A stretch of DNA of 53,820 nucleotides, from NCBI RefSeq assembly GCF_000733295.1, contig NZ_JPMI01000161.1:1-53820 (forward strand), given 5' to 3'. The stretch's first letter is position 1. Every line of letters begins with the position of its first letter. The stretch is from Archangium violaceum Cb vi76. Its GTDB lineage: Bacteria > Myxococcota > Myxococcia > Myxococcales > Myxococcaceae. The position numbers and the translations under genes were made by a program. Under the pieces are notes generated by a model. That model was not told where the DNA came from and did no database searches. It saw nothing but the letters and a program-made list of their open reading frames with translations. Below, one piece after another: positions 25,928 through 34,365 of the stretch.

Positions 25928-26863
25928 ATGTTGGAGGCGCGGCGGTGGTGGTACGCCCTCAAGCCGGCGAGTTGGCCGAAGGTGCTCGTGCCCGCCCTGT
26001 TGGGTCAGGCCGTGGGTGCCGCCGCCGCGGGCCACCTGTCCCTGGGGGCACTCGTATTCGGCGTGCTGTGGATGGTGGCCGACGTCTCCTTCATCGTGTT
26101 GCTCAACGACTGGGGAGATCGCGAGGTGGACACCCTCAAGCGCCGCATGTTCCCCCAGGGCTGCTCGCCGAAGACGATTCCGGACGGCATCCTCCCCGCC
26201 AGGGCGGTGCTCGTCGCGGGCCTCGGGGCCGGTGCGGTGGCGCTGGTGCTGGCGTGGGGCGCCGGTGCCGTGCTGGGGCGGCCGTTGTTGCCGCCGCTCG
26301 CCGCGCTGGGCCTGCTCGTGTTCGTCGCCTATACGCTGCCCCCCCTGCGGCTCAACTACCGGGGCGGGGGCGAGCTGCTGGAGATGGTGGGCGTGGGCGG
26401 TGTGCTTCCCACGTTGCATGTGTATGCCCAGTGCGGCCAGTGGGCTCCCGCGGGGTGGGTGGCGCTGGCGCCGGGCCTGCTGGCACTGTCCCTGTCGAGC
26501 GCCCTGGCCAGCGGGCTGTCCGACGAGGAGAGCGATCGCGCCGGGGGCAAGCGCACCTTCACGACGGTGTGGGGCAACGCGGTGGCCCGCCGGGGCGCGG
26601 AGGTGTGGCTGGGAGTGGGGTTGCTCCTCTGGCTCGCGGCGTCCTGTCTGGCCGAGGACGCACCGCCCCTCGCCGTGGTGGTGCCGGCGGTGGGGCTCGC
26701 ATTACCTTTCGGCGTGCGTCTGGTGAGGAGGAGCCCGTCCGCGGTGACGAATGCATTTGGTGCGCAATCGGCCTACAAGGCGGAGCTCCACCGAGCCATC
26801 TGGTGGGGAACGTTCGCGCTGTCGGTAGGGGTGCTCGCCGCGGGGCTGGGAGGGTGGAAGTGA
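25928..26863 (+). CDS. UbiA-family prenyltransferase 1
   Basis: 311 residues from ATG 25928; TTGGAGAGG lies 6 bases upstream. Eight or nine hydrophobic helices. The first Asp-rich motif is NDWGDREVD (Asn60, Asp61, Asp64, Asp68) and the second SDEESDRAGGK (Asp199, Asp203, Lys208). Both bind prenyl diphosphate through Mg. UbiA enzymes attach polyprenyl groups to aromatic or isoprenoid acceptors in the membrane; CrtEb-type lycopene elongases belong to the same superfamily. The acceptor here is unknown. The stop overlaps the next gene's GTG (GTGA). Confidence 0.9.
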   Translation: MLEARRWWYALKPASWPKVLVPALLGQAVGAAAAGHLSLGALVFGVLWMVADVSFIVLLNDWGDREVDTLKRRMFPQGCSPKTIPDGILPARAVLVAGLGAGAVALVLAWGAGAVLGRPLLPPLAALGLLVFVAYTLPPLRLNYRGGGELLEMVGVGGVLPTLHVYAQCGQWAPAGWVALAPGLLALSLSSALASGLSDEESDRAGGKRTFTTVWGNAVARRGAEVWLGVGLLLWLAASCLAEDAPPLAVVVPAVGLALPFGVRLVRRSPSAVTNAFGAQSAYKAELHRAIWWGTFALSVGVLAAGLGGWK

Positions 26864-27585
26864 AAGGACTTCCAGAAGACATCCTCGCCGGGCTGGAGCC
26901 CTTGTCACTCCTGGTGGGAGAGGCGGCCTCGCTCGACACGCGCCGGCCGCGCGCGCTGCTGCCGGTGGAGCTGGCGGCGCGGTTGATGGACGGTGAGGCC
27001 CGCGAGGACAAGGCACGGGCCTTCGCCCAGGGGCTGGGCAACGTGGTGCGGGCGCTCGCGGATGACTTCCCGGAGAACATCTTCTGGGACCTGGACTTCC
27101 TGGCCTGCCGCATGTGGAACGCCGGCGGGCCCGAGGAGGTGCTCGGCTTCGCGCGCCGGGTGGTGACGCTGTGCCGGGGTTTCGGCAACAAGTCCGAGCT
27201 GCGTTTCCGCTACGCCCATGACTTCCTGTACGGCTACGACTGGGCCCGCTGGGTGGTGCGCCAGCCGGAGAAGCGCGCGGCCATCGGCCCCTTCGACCTG
27301 GCGTTCTTCGACTACCTCGAGGGCCGGCTCCAGACGCTCGTGGAGCTCATCGCCGAGAACGACGACAAGTACGGCAAGCTCCAGGGCCAGGAGTTCCGCA
27401 ACCCCTTCGGTTTCTGCCGGGAGCCTCGCGAGGAGGCGCACCTGCACCAGGTGCTGGCCCAGGCGGACTTCATCCCCGTGAAGGCCTGGCGCTTCGATGG
27501 GGACTGCCGCTGGGACCTTCCCTTCACCGACCTGCGCACCGAGGCCGCCCGGCGTCTGGGGCTGGCGCGCGAGGCCACCTCGTGA
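26860..27585 (+). CDS. Unknown soluble protein between two UbiA genes
   Basis: 241 residues from a GTG overlapping the UbiA1 stop; its own stop overlaps the UbiA2 GTG. No signal peptide or membrane segment. It is rich in acidic and aromatic residues (DDFPENIFWDLDFLACRMW, RYAHDFLYGYDWARWVV, FDLAFFDYLEGRL, RNPFGFCREPREEAHLH). The distribution of Asp, Arg, Trp and Phe suggests an all-helical enzyme or adaptor. I do not recognise the family. The double GTGA overlap implies a fixed stoichiometry with both prenyltransferases, so it is likely a partner or a further enzyme of the same pathway. Confidence 0.75.
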   Translation: MKGLPEDILAGLEPLSLLVGEAASLDTRRPRALLPVELAARLMDGEAREDKARAFAQGLGNVVRALADDFPENIFWDLDFLACRMWNAGGPEEVLGFARRVVTLCRGFGNKSELRFRYAHDFLYGYDWARWVVRQPEKRAAIGPFDLAFFDYLEGRLQTLVELIAENDDKYGKLQGQEFRNPFGFCREPREEAHLHQVLAQADFIPVKAWRFDGDCRWDLPFTDLRTEAARRLGLAREATS

Positions 27586-28490
27586 AGGCCGGAAGGGGCA
27601 CGCTCCGGGCCTGGCTCCAGGCCTCGCGGTTGCCCTCGCAGTCGTACCTCGCGCTCCCCCTGCTGCTCGGGCAGTTCGTCGCGGTGCACTCGCGCGGCGG
27701 GGGGCTGGACGTGGGGACGCTGGTGGCCGTGCAGCTCTTCGGGGTGTTCGACCAACTCTTCATCGTCTACGCCAATGACTGGGCGGACCAGGAGACGGAT
27801 CGCCGCAACCAGACGGCCACCCTCTTCTCCGGCGGCTCCCGCGTGCTCGTGGAGGGCAGGCTTTCGCCGCGTGCGCTCGGGCTCGCCGCCGTCGTGTGCG
27901 CGGGCGCGATGCTGGTGCTGTCGGTGGGGCTGGCGCTGCTCCGGGATTCGCCGCTGCTGGTGCCGCTGGCGGTGGCGGCGCTGGGGCTGCTGTGGGCCTA
28001 CAGCTATCCGCCGTTCCGGCTCTCCTACCGGGGGGGTGGCGAGCTGCTGCAGATGGTGGGCGTCGCCGGGGTGCTGCCGCTCTATGGGTATGTCGCGCAG
28101 GGCGGGGAGCCGGGGCGCTTTCCGTGGGCGCTCGTCGCGCTGCTGCTGCCCACGCACCTCGCCTGCGCCATCGCCACCGCGCTCCCCGACGAGCCCTCGG
28201 ACCGGGAGAGCGGCAAGCTCACGTTGCCGGCGCGCGTGGGCGGTGAGCGGGCCGCCTGGGCCATCGTGGCGCTCAATGGCCTCACCGTGGCACTGGCGCC
28301 GTGGGGACTCGGTGTCCTGGGTTTGAGCGCGGGCCTGGGGCTGCTGGTGCCGGTGGTGGCCACGCTCGTGGTGTCCCTGGTGCGTCCCGCGCCGCCCGGC
28401 TCCCTCCGCGTCCAGGTCCGCGTCGCCGCCGCCATCACCGCCACGTTGGCCACGGTCGCCATTCCCCTCGTGTCCCTGGCGAGTCCCTGA
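27582..28490 (+). CDS. UbiA-family prenyltransferase 2
   Basis: 302 residues from a GTG start. Membrane protein with the motif pair NDWADQETD (Asn65, Asp66, Asp69, Asp73) and PDEPSDRESGK (about residues 196-206). It shares with UbiA1 the loop YPPFRLSYRGGGELLQMVGVAGVL (LPPLRLNYRGGGELLEMVGVGGVL in UbiA1), so the two probably arose by duplication and then diverged. Two paralogs kept in one operon could act in sequence or as a heterodimer. The lycopene-cyclase-domain gene starts 7 bp after the stop. Confidence 0.9.
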   Translation: MKAGRGTLRAWLQASRLPSQSYLALPLLLGQFVAVHSRGGGLDVGTLVAVQLFGVFDQLFIVYANDWADQETDRRNQTATLFSGGSRVLVEGRLSPRALGLAAVVCAGAMLVLSVGLALLRDSPLLVPLAVAALGLLWAYSYPPFRLSYRGGGELLQMVGVAGVLPLYGYVAQGGEPGRFPWALVALLLPTHLACAIATALPDEPSDRESGKLTLPARVGGERAAWAIVALNGLTVALAPWGLGVLGLSAGLGLLVPVVATLVVSLVRPAPPGSLRVQVRVAAAITATLATVAIPLVSLASP

Positions 28491-28497
28491 GCGCGCC

Positions 28498-29256
28498 ATG
28501 ACGTATGAGTTCCTGGTGATGGCGCTGCTGTTCCTGGTGCCGGGCGCCGTCTTCTGGCTCGTGCGCGCGGACCTGCGCTGGCTGATGCGGAGGGCGGTGC
28601 TGGCCTCGCTCCCGTTCGCGGCCACCGAGGGGTTGTTCTATCCGGAGTACTGGACGCCGCGCTTCCTTTTTGGCCTGGCGGACCGCATTGGCTTTGGCGT
28701 GGAGGACGTGCTCTTCGTCGCCGGGCTCGGGGCCTTCTCCTCGTGTGCCTACGCGGTGGCGTTCCGCCGGACGGTGGTGCCCCGGGGCGAGGGGACGAGG
28801 CCCTGGTGGCGGGCGGTGGGAGGCATTGCCGCGATGCTGGCCCTGACGGGGCTGTTGCTCGCGGTGGGCGTGCCCATCCTCTACGCGGCGGTGGCGGCGA
28901 TGGGGGTGTGCACCGGGGTGGTGCTGGTGGGACGCCCGGAGCTGGTGCTCCCGAGCCTGCTGGGAGCGGTGGTGTCGTGCGTCATCTACCTGGGGTTGTG
29001 CCTGCTCTTCGCGCGGCTGGTGCCCGGTGTCTTCGAGCGCACGTGGCGGCCGAGCCTGTTGCTGCCCGGCCGTTTCCTCGGGGTGCCGTGGGATGAGCTG
29101 CTGTACGGAGCGGGCGCGGGCCTGGTGGCGACGGCCTTCCCGGCCTGGGCCTTCCGGTTCGCGTTCGCGCCGCTCCCCTGGGGTGAGCCTACGTCCAGAA
29201 ACCCTCGTGCACCGCGCGGGCCTCCGGCAGCTCCACCGGGCCCACCACCTCGGTAG
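28498..29256 (+). CDS. Lycopene-cyclase-domain membrane protein
   Basis: 252 residues, about seven hydrophobic helices. It contains two copies of the small lycopene cyclase domain (CrtYc/CrtYd type). The first has FYPEYWTP followed by GFGVEDVLF, and the second GVPWDELLYGAGAGLVA. In that family an acidic-hydrophobic motif after an NPxY-like loop is thought to help protonate the substrate. Fusion of two domains is known for CrtYcd-type cyclases. With two UbiA genes in front, the protein may cyclise or modify a prenylated product. The last 23 codons overlap the convergent deaminase gene by 68 bp; the Pro-rich C-terminus may be spurious. Confidence 0.7.
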   Translation: MTYEFLVMALLFLVPGAVFWLVRADLRWLMRRAVLASLPFAATEGLFYPEYWTPRFLFGLADRIGFGVEDVLFVAGLGAFSSCAYAVAFRRTVVPRGEGTRPWWRAVGGIAAMLALTGLLLAVGVPILYAAVAAMGVCTGVVLVGRPELVLPSLLGAVVSCVIYLGLCLLFARLVPGVFERTWRPSLLLPGRFLGVPWDELLYGAGAGLVATAFPAWAFRFAFAPLPWGEPTSRNPRAPRGPPAAPPGPPPR

Positions 29257-29656
29257 GCTCGGAGCCGCGGGCGAAGACGTCGCGGCAGGACATGCGCAGG
29301 GAGGGCTCGTCCGGGCGGGTGAACTGGCCCAGCTGCTCGGAGGAGAGCGCGAAGACGACCCGCCGCACTCCGCCCCAGAAGATGGCGCCCGCGCACATGG
29401 CACAGGGCTCGGTGCTGGCGTAGAGGGTGCTGCCGGCGAGCTGCTCGGGGGCGTAGTGCTGGGTGGCCTCGCGCATGAGGTTGGACTCCGCGTGGCCGGT
29501 GCAGTCCCGCTCCGTCACCACGGTGTTCTCTCCCTCCAGGAGGACACGCCCGTTCCGGTCCACCAGCACCGCGCCGAAGGGGTGGTTCCCCCGCTCGCGG
29601 GCCCGGCGGGCCAGGTCGATGGACTGTTTCAGGTGCCGCGATTCCTCCGGTTGCAT
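29189..29656 (-). CDS. Nucleoside/nucleobase deaminase (guanine deaminase-like)
   Basis: 155 residues. The zinc site is intact: GHAESN supplies His and the catalytic Glu, and STEPCAMCAGA supplies the two Cys ligands. The fold and length match the cytidine-deaminase-like superfamily branch that includes guanine deaminase and TadA; the C-terminal SCRDVFARGSEP fits the guanine-deaminase group better. It hydrolytically deaminates a purine or related ring in the cytoplasm. It is 28 bp downstream of the cysteine-desulfurase-like gene, likely the same transcript. Confidence 0.88.
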   Translation of the reverse strand: MQPEESRHLKQSIDLARRARERGNHPFGAVLVDRNGRVLLEGENTVVTERDCTGHAESNLMREATQHYAPEQLAGSTLYASTEPCAMCAGAIFWGGVRRVVFALSSEQLGQFTRPDEPSLRMSCRDVFARGSEPTEVVGPVELPEARAVHEGFWT

Positions 29657-29684
29657 CCGTGTCCTCCTGCTTCGGGAATGGCGC

Positions 29685-30875
29685 TCAGGGTAGCGTGTCC
29701 AGGCTGGCCAGGAGCCGGTCCACCTCGGCGAGTGTGTTGTAGTGCAGCAGCGAGACGCGCACCGCGCCCTCGGGCATGAGGCCCAGCGCCTGCATGGCCA
29801 GGGTGGCGTAGTAGTGGCCCGCGGCGACGCCCACTCCGTTCCGGGCGAGGTGCTCGGCCACTGCGCGCGGTGGGACGCCCTGCACGTTGAAGCAGAAGGT
29901 GGCCACGCGGCCCTTGGGCTCGGGGATGCCGTACAGGCGCACGCGCTTGTGGGCGCGCAGCCGCTCCAGCGTGGACTCGAGCAGCGGACGCTCCAGGGCC
30001 TCGATGCGGCGGAAGGCCTGCTCCAGTCCGGCCCGCCCGGGCTGCCCGCCGCCGAGCACCTCGCGCACGTAGCGCAGTGTCCCCAGCCAGCCCGCGAGGC
30101 CCTCGTGGTTGGCGGTGCCGGGCTCGAACTTCTGCGGGCTGTCCTCGGGGACGAACCACAGCTTGTCCGCGGGCAGCCGGGGCAGCAGCTCCTGGCGCAC
30201 GTACAGGCAGCCCATGTGCGGGCCGAAGACCTTGTAGGGCGAGAAGACGGCGAAGTCCGCGCCCCAGCCCCGCACGTCCGGGAGCTGGTGCGGGCTGGAG
30301 TGCACCGCGTCGACGATGAGCCAGGCGCCCACGGAATGGGCGAGCGTGGCGGCGGTGGTCACGTCGGGCGCGGTGCCCACCGAGTTGGCGGCGGCCGTCA
30401 CCGCGACGAGCCGGGTGCGCGCGGTGAGCAGGGCGCGGAGGTCGGACAGCTCCAGCCGCCCCTCGGGCCAGCGGGCGCGCCACGGCTTCACCACGGCGCC
30501 CTGGGTCTCCAGCCAGCGCCACGGGCTGGCGTTGGACTCGTGCTCGAGCTCCGAGATGATGATTTCATCCCCGGGCTGGAGCAGGCGGGAGAAGGCGCGC
30601 GAGAGCTGGAAGGTGAGCGCGGTGGCGCTGGTGCCGAGCATGACCTCCTCGGGCCGGCAGCCGAGGAACTCGGCGGTGGCGGCGCGGGCCTGGGCCTTCA
30701 CCTCGGTGGCGCGCACGGAGGCCGGGTAGGGCTGGCCCACGTTGCAGCTCCCCTGGATGAGGAACTGGGAGATGGCGTCGATGGTGTGCGAGGGCACCTG
30801 GGCCCCGGCGGCGTTGTCGAGGTAGCTGAAACCCGACCGCAAGGCGGGGAAGTGCTCGGCGAAGGGGGAAGTCAT
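29685..30875 (-). CDS. Cysteine desulfurase-like PLP enzyme
   Basis: 396 residues from MTSPFAEHFPALR. Fold-type I aminotransferase class V: substrate entry YLDNAAGAQVPS, VDAVHSSPHQLPD and the PLP-binding Lys in AVFSPYKVFGPHMG. It resembles the cysteine desulfurase-like TIGR01976 group rather than IscS/SufS: there is no obvious mobile-loop Cys before the C-terminus. So it may act on another substrate. Cytoplasmic, followed by the deaminase. Confidence 0.85.
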   Translation of the reverse strand: MTSPFAEHFPALRSGFSYLDNAAGAQVPSHTIDAISQFLIQGSCNVGQPYPASVRATEVKAQARAATAEFLGCRPEEVMLGTSATALTFQLSRAFSRLLQPGDEIIISELEHESNASPWRWLETQGAVVKPWRARWPEGRLELSDLRALLTARTRLVAVTAAANSVGTAPDVTTAATLAHSVGAWLIVDAVHSSPHQLPDVRGWGADFAVFSPYKVFGPHMGCLYVRQELLPRLPADKLWFVPEDSPQKFEPGTANHEGLAGWLGTLRYVREVLGGGQPGRAGLEQAFRRIEALERPLLESTLERLRAHKRVRLYGIPEPKGRVATFCFNVQGVPPRAVAEHLARNGVGVAAGHYYATLAMQALGLMPEGAVRVSLLHYNTLAEVDRLLASLDTLP

Positions 30876-30935
30876 GGGGCGCGCAGCATAGCCGCCCGCG
30901 ATTCCGGCTGCTCGCGAGCGGCCGGGTTGCGCATG

Positions 30936-30960
30936 CTCCCTCTCCCAGAGGGAGAGGGGA
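30936..30960. repeat. REP-like hairpin, copy A
   Basis: CCCTCTCCC-AG-AGGGAGAGGG forms a strong inverted repeat between two minus-strand genes. Related copies occur at 34325 and 38560, each adding CGGGGTGAGGG. It could also act as a terminator for the PNPOx gene, which ends at 30998. Confidence 0.75.
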
Positions 30961-30997
30961 TATCCACGGGCACTCGGAGCATGCTCAACGCGGGCGC

Positions 30998-31525
30998 TCA
31001 GTGAATCGCCGCGCCGGACTCGTCGAGGTTCACCTTCTCGTTCTCGCCGGGGCGGTACGGCTCGCCGGTGAGCACGCCCTTCACGAAGCCCACCAGTTGC
31101 ACCATGCGCTTGTTGGGCGTGTCCCAGAACTCGGCCTTGTTCACCGTGACACACAGCAGCGCGAGCTCGGGGTCATCCACGCCCTGCGGGAACCAGGCCT
31201 TCAGCGTGGGGTTCCACAACTCGCGCGCCTTCTCCTTGTCGCGCACCAGCCGGGCCACGCCGCTCACCGACACGTACCGGTCCCTCGCCGTGTCCGCGTA
31301 GGACAGGCTCACGTGGCTGTCCCGCTCCACCTCGTCCACCTTGGGCGAGTGCTCCCGCGTGAAGAACCACAGCTGCCCGTCGAAGTCCCGGTCGTGCGTC
31401 CACATGGGCCGGCTGCGCAGCGTCCCGTCCTCCTCCACCGTCGTCATCATCGCGACCTTGATGCCGTGGATGAGCTCGCCCAGGTGCACGACAGGATCCT
31501 TCTTGTCCGTCTTCTTCGTGGCCAT
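30998..31525 (-). CDS. PNPOx-like general stress family protein
   Basis: 175 residues from MATKKTDKKDP. Split-barrel flavin-binding fold of the pyridoxamine 5'-phosphate oxidase superfamily: KVAMMTTVEEDGTLRSRPM, DGQLWFFTREHSPKVDEVERD, HVSLSYADTARDRYVSVSG and the C-terminal AEFWDTPNKRMVQLVGFVKG. This arrangement matches the bacterial general stress protein 26 group, which binds FMN/FAD and may reduce a cofactor; no specific reaction is known. Cytoplasmic. Two inverted repeats lie 130-180 bp upstream. Confidence 0.92.
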   Translation of the reverse strand: MATKKTDKKDPVVHLGELIHGIKVAMMTTVEEDGTLRSRPMWTHDRDFDGQLWFFTREHSPKVDEVERDSHVSLSYADTARDRYVSVSGVARLVRDKEKARELWNPTLKAWFPQGVDDPELALLCVTVNKAEFWDTPNKRMVQLVGFVKGVLTGEPYRPGENEKVNLDESGAAIH

Positions 31526-31658
31526 TCCTGCCTCCCGTGTGCTGACGGTAAGCAGGGCCGGCGGGCGTGACAGGCACACCGGTTCCGCCCTCCCGTCCCC
31601 ACACCAGGGGAGCCCGGGGGACGGGTTGTCTCCACCGCGCACCCTGCGTACGCAGCGC

Positions 31659-31705
31659 GTGTTGCTCCCCAGGCAACACCCCCGCGTGTTGTCTGCCAGA
31701 CAACA
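31659..31705. promoter_or_regulatory. Two adjacent inverted repeats in a divergent intergenic region
   Basis: GTGTTGC-(7)-GCAACAC (31659-31679) and TGTTGTCT-GCC-AGACAACA (31687-31705) share the arm start TGTTG. They lie in the 414-bp region between the PNPOx gene (minus) and the small membrane protein gene (plus). Paired palindromes with related arms suggest an operator. Otherwise I see no gene in this stretch. Confidence 0.45.
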
Positions 31706-31939
31706 ACCCTGAAGACAGCCACGGCCGTGCACGGGGGTTTATCGGACTGCGAGAGTACCGGGCTTCACGCGAGAGAGTGTTTCCCAGTGCATGGGATTCG
31801 TAGCTTGTTGAATGCCTGTTTCTTCTCGTGTGGTCGCGCTTCTCCCTCTCTCTGTGTCGCTGTGCAGCCGGGTGGGCAGCATGTAGGCTGCCATTCTGTT
31901 CTTCGCGGCCGTGGCCGCAATTCCGGACAGGGGGGCTGT

Positions 31940-32281
31940 ATGGCTGGCATCCAGGGGATGGAAGGCCTGTCCACAGCGCAGGTGCAGGATGAGCTGCGAC
32001 GCGGTGGACGATTCGTCGTGTTCGAGTACTGCGTCTCCTTCTTCGTCACGACGATGAGGCGCTCTTCGGACGTCTACTTCGTCAGGGCCGGGCAGGGGAC
32101 ATTCGGCCTGAGTCTCGGCTACACGCTGCTGTCGCTGCTCCTCGGGTGGTGGGGCATTCCCTGGGGCTTCATCTACACGCCGGCATGCCTCTCCACCAAC
32201 CTGCATGGGGGCAGGGACGTGACGGAGCTGGTGGTGGCCTCGCTGACGGCGCCCCGGTACGACCCGAGCCTCGGGTACTAG
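31940..32281 (+). CDS. Small conserved membrane protein
   Basis: 113 residues from ATG 31940. A cytoplasmic N-terminus (GGRFVVFEYCVSFFVTTMRR) leads to a hydrophobic segment (LGYTLLSLLLGWWGIPWGFIYTP) and the conserved tail ACLSTNLHGGRDVT. The patterns GRFV-F-Y-S and GWWGIPWG-I-TP ... NL-GG-DVT recur in a small protein family found in many bacteria, often near stress or membrane genes. Function unknown. It converges with the GH15 gene, 10 bp apart. Confidence 0.75.
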   Translation: MAGIQGMEGLSTAQVQDELRRGGRFVVFEYCVSFFVTTMRRSSDVYFVRAGQGTFGLSLGYTLLSLLLGWWGIPWGFIYTPACLSTNLHGGRDVTELVVASLTAPRYDPSLGY

Positions 32282-32291
32282 CGGACGGCGC

Positions 32292-34193
32292 TCACTGCAC
32301 GGCCTCCCACGAGAAGTGGGACATGAACATGGAGCGCCGGCCGAGGTGGTACGTGAGCGCGAAGTCCGCGTAGTCGTACGCGCCCGCCCTCGGCAGTTGG
32401 AAGCTCCGGCCCGCGGAGAGCTGCGCGCACGAGGCCACCAGGGCCATGTGCGTGAAGGCCTGCGGGAAGTTGCCCATGGCCTCGCCCGTGCCCGGCACCG
32501 CCTCCTCGGCGTAGAGGCCCACGTCGTTGGCCAGGCTCAGCAGGTAGCGCAGCAGCTCCTCCGCCTCCCGCGTCCGGCCCGAGTGCACCAGCACGTCATG
32601 CAGCCAGAAGGAGCACAGCAGGAAGGTGCCCTCGCCGCCGCTCAGTCCGTCCGCCGCGTGGTAGCGGTAGAGCAGCCCGCCCTTCTCCAGCCGCTGGCGC
32701 ACCACGTCCACCGTGCGGCCCACCAGCGGGTGGGCCGACGGGAGGAAGCCCAACGCCGGCAACTGCAGCACCGAGGCATCCGGCACGTCGGAGCCCACCG
32801 ACTGGGGGAACCACCCGTGGCGCGCGCCCTCCTTCAGCAGGTACTCGCGCACCGCCGCGCGCTCGCGCACCCAGCGCCCCACCGGGGCCGGAAGCTTCCG
32901 GGCGCGGGCGATGCGGATGGCCCGGTCCAGCCCCACCCAGCACAGCAGCTTGGAGTGGATGAAGTGCCGGGGCTCGTCGCGCACCTCCCAGAGGCCCTGG
33001 TCCGGCTGACGCCAGCGCTCGCACACGTTGTCCACCAGTCCGCGCAGGAACTCCCAGTTCCTCGGCGACATGCGCCGGCCCATCTTCGAGAAGAGCCACT
33101 CTCCCTCCAGTATCTCCCCGAAGACGTCGAGCTGGAGCTGCTTCACCGCCCCGTTGCCGGCGCGCACCGGCCGCGAGCCCCGGTGGCCCTCCAGGTGCGT
33201 CAGCTCCACCTCGGGCAGCAGCCGGTGGCCGCGGATGCTGTACATGATTTGAACGTCCTCGGCCCGGCCCGCGCTGGTGCGCGCCAGCCAGCGCTGGAAG
33301 GCGAGCGTCTCCTCCTGGTAGCCCAGCAGCATCAGCGAGATGAGCGTGAGCGTGGTGTCGCGCAGCCAGGTGTAGCGGTAGTCCCAGTTGCGCACGCCGC
33401 CCGGCTCCTCGGGCAGGGACGTGGTGGGGGCGGCGACGATGGCGCCCGAGGGCGCGTACGTGAGCGCCTTGAGCACCAGCGCCGAGCGCCGCACCACGTG
33501 GGAGTACTCGCCCTCGTAGGCGCAGTGGGAAATCCACTCGCGCCAGAAGGCCACCGTCCGCTCCAGCCGGCGCCGCATCGCCGTGAGGTCCGGCATCTCC
33601 GCCGGGCCACGCTCGACGAGCGAGGGCGTCCAGGCCGCCTCCACCCAGGCCTCGTCTCCGGCCCGCATGGACCAGTGCGCGCGCAGGGCATTGTCGTGCG
33701 CCACCAGCGGACGCGTGGCCGTCACCCAGAGCGCGTCGGCGCCGCCCACCAGCTCCGCCGTCTGGGGCGAGGTGAGGCGGATGCGTGGCACGAAGGCGCC
33801 GTACTCGAAGCGTGGGGCCACCACCACGCGCGCCCGCACCGTGCCGCCCACGCAGCGCAGCCGCCGCAGCAGCGCGTGCCGCGTCCCCGTGCGGGGGCTG
33901 TGGGACATGCCGGTGCGCACGGGCATGCAGTCCGTCACCTCCAGCACGCCACCCGGCGTGGTGAAGGTGGTGACGAGCACGTTGGTGTCGTCGAGGTAGC
34001 GGCGGGTGGACTGGGAGGGGCCCTCGGGGCTCACCCGGAAGGAGCCGCCCCGGCCCACGTCCAGGATGCGGCAGAAGGCCGCGGGCGAGTCGAACCGGGG
34101 GAAGCAGGCCCAGTCGATGGAGCCATCCCGGCCCACCAGGGCGGCGGAGTGGCAGTCTCCCAACAACGCGTAGTCGTCGATCCGCTGCCGCAT
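32292..34193 (-). CDS. GH15 family glycoside hydrolase (glucoamylase/trehalase-like)
   Basis: 633 residues. The N-terminal beta-sandwich begins IDDYALLGDCHSAALVGRDGSIDW, typical of bacterial GH15. The (alpha/alpha)6 barrel has RNWDYRYTWLRDTTLTL, GLWEVRDEPRHF (general acid region) and EGTFLLCSFWLHD (catalytic base region). GH15 enzymes hydrolyse alpha-glucosidic bonds by inversion; bacterial cytosolic members act on maltooligosaccharides or trehalose. No signal peptide, so intracellular. No trehalose gene is next to it. Confidence 0.92.
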   Translation of the reverse strand: MRQRIDDYALLGDCHSAALVGRDGSIDWACFPRFDSPAAFCRILDVGRGGSFRVSPEGPSQSTRRYLDDTNVLVTTFTTPGGVLEVTDCMPVRTGMSHSPRTGTRHALLRRLRCVGGTVRARVVVAPRFEYGAFVPRIRLTSPQTAELVGGADALWVTATRPLVAHDNALRAHWSMRAGDEAWVEAAWTPSLVERGPAEMPDLTAMRRRLERTVAFWREWISHCAYEGEYSHVVRRSALVLKALTYAPSGAIVAAPTTSLPEEPGGVRNWDYRYTWLRDTTLTLISLMLLGYQEETLAFQRWLARTSAGRAEDVQIMYSIRGHRLLPEVELTHLEGHRGSRPVRAGNGAVKQLQLDVFGEILEGEWLFSKMGRRMSPRNWEFLRGLVDNVCERWRQPDQGLWEVRDEPRHFIHSKLLCWVGLDRAIRIARARKLPAPVGRWVRERAAVREYLLKEGARHGWFPQSVGSDVPDASVLQLPALGFLPSAHPLVGRTVDVVRQRLEKGGLLYRYHAADGLSGGEGTFLLCSFWLHDVLVHSGRTREAEELLRYLLSLANDVGLYAEEAVPGTGEAMGNFPQAFTHMALVASCAQLSAGRSFQLPRAGAYDYADFALTYHLGRRSMFMSHFSWEAVQ

Positions 34194-34324
34194 TCCGTCT
34201 CCCGGGAGCCGCTCCAGGATGAGCGGCCTCCCTCGTCATTGAGTACGGAGGGGAGCCGTTGCAACCGGGACCGGAGCGCGGCCGGTCCCGGTGTGCTCAG
34301 GCTCCAGGCGGGGAAGCGAGCACT

Positions 34325-34364
34325 CCTCTCCCTCTCCCTCTGGGAGAGGGCCGGGGTGAGGGTC
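34325..34364. repeat. REP-like hairpin, copy B
   Basis: CCCTCTCCCTCTGGGAGAGG followed by GCCGGGGTGAGGGT, in the gap between the GH15 gene and the lipoprotein gene (stop at 34366). The full form of the element matches a widespread proteobacterial REP type by eye. Confidence 0.75.
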
Positions 34365-34365
34365 G

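Noticed and set aside
25928-29256. C50 carotenoid pathway call
   Set aside because: Only the elongase-like and cyclase-like families match; no crtE, crtB or crtI is near, so the product was left open.
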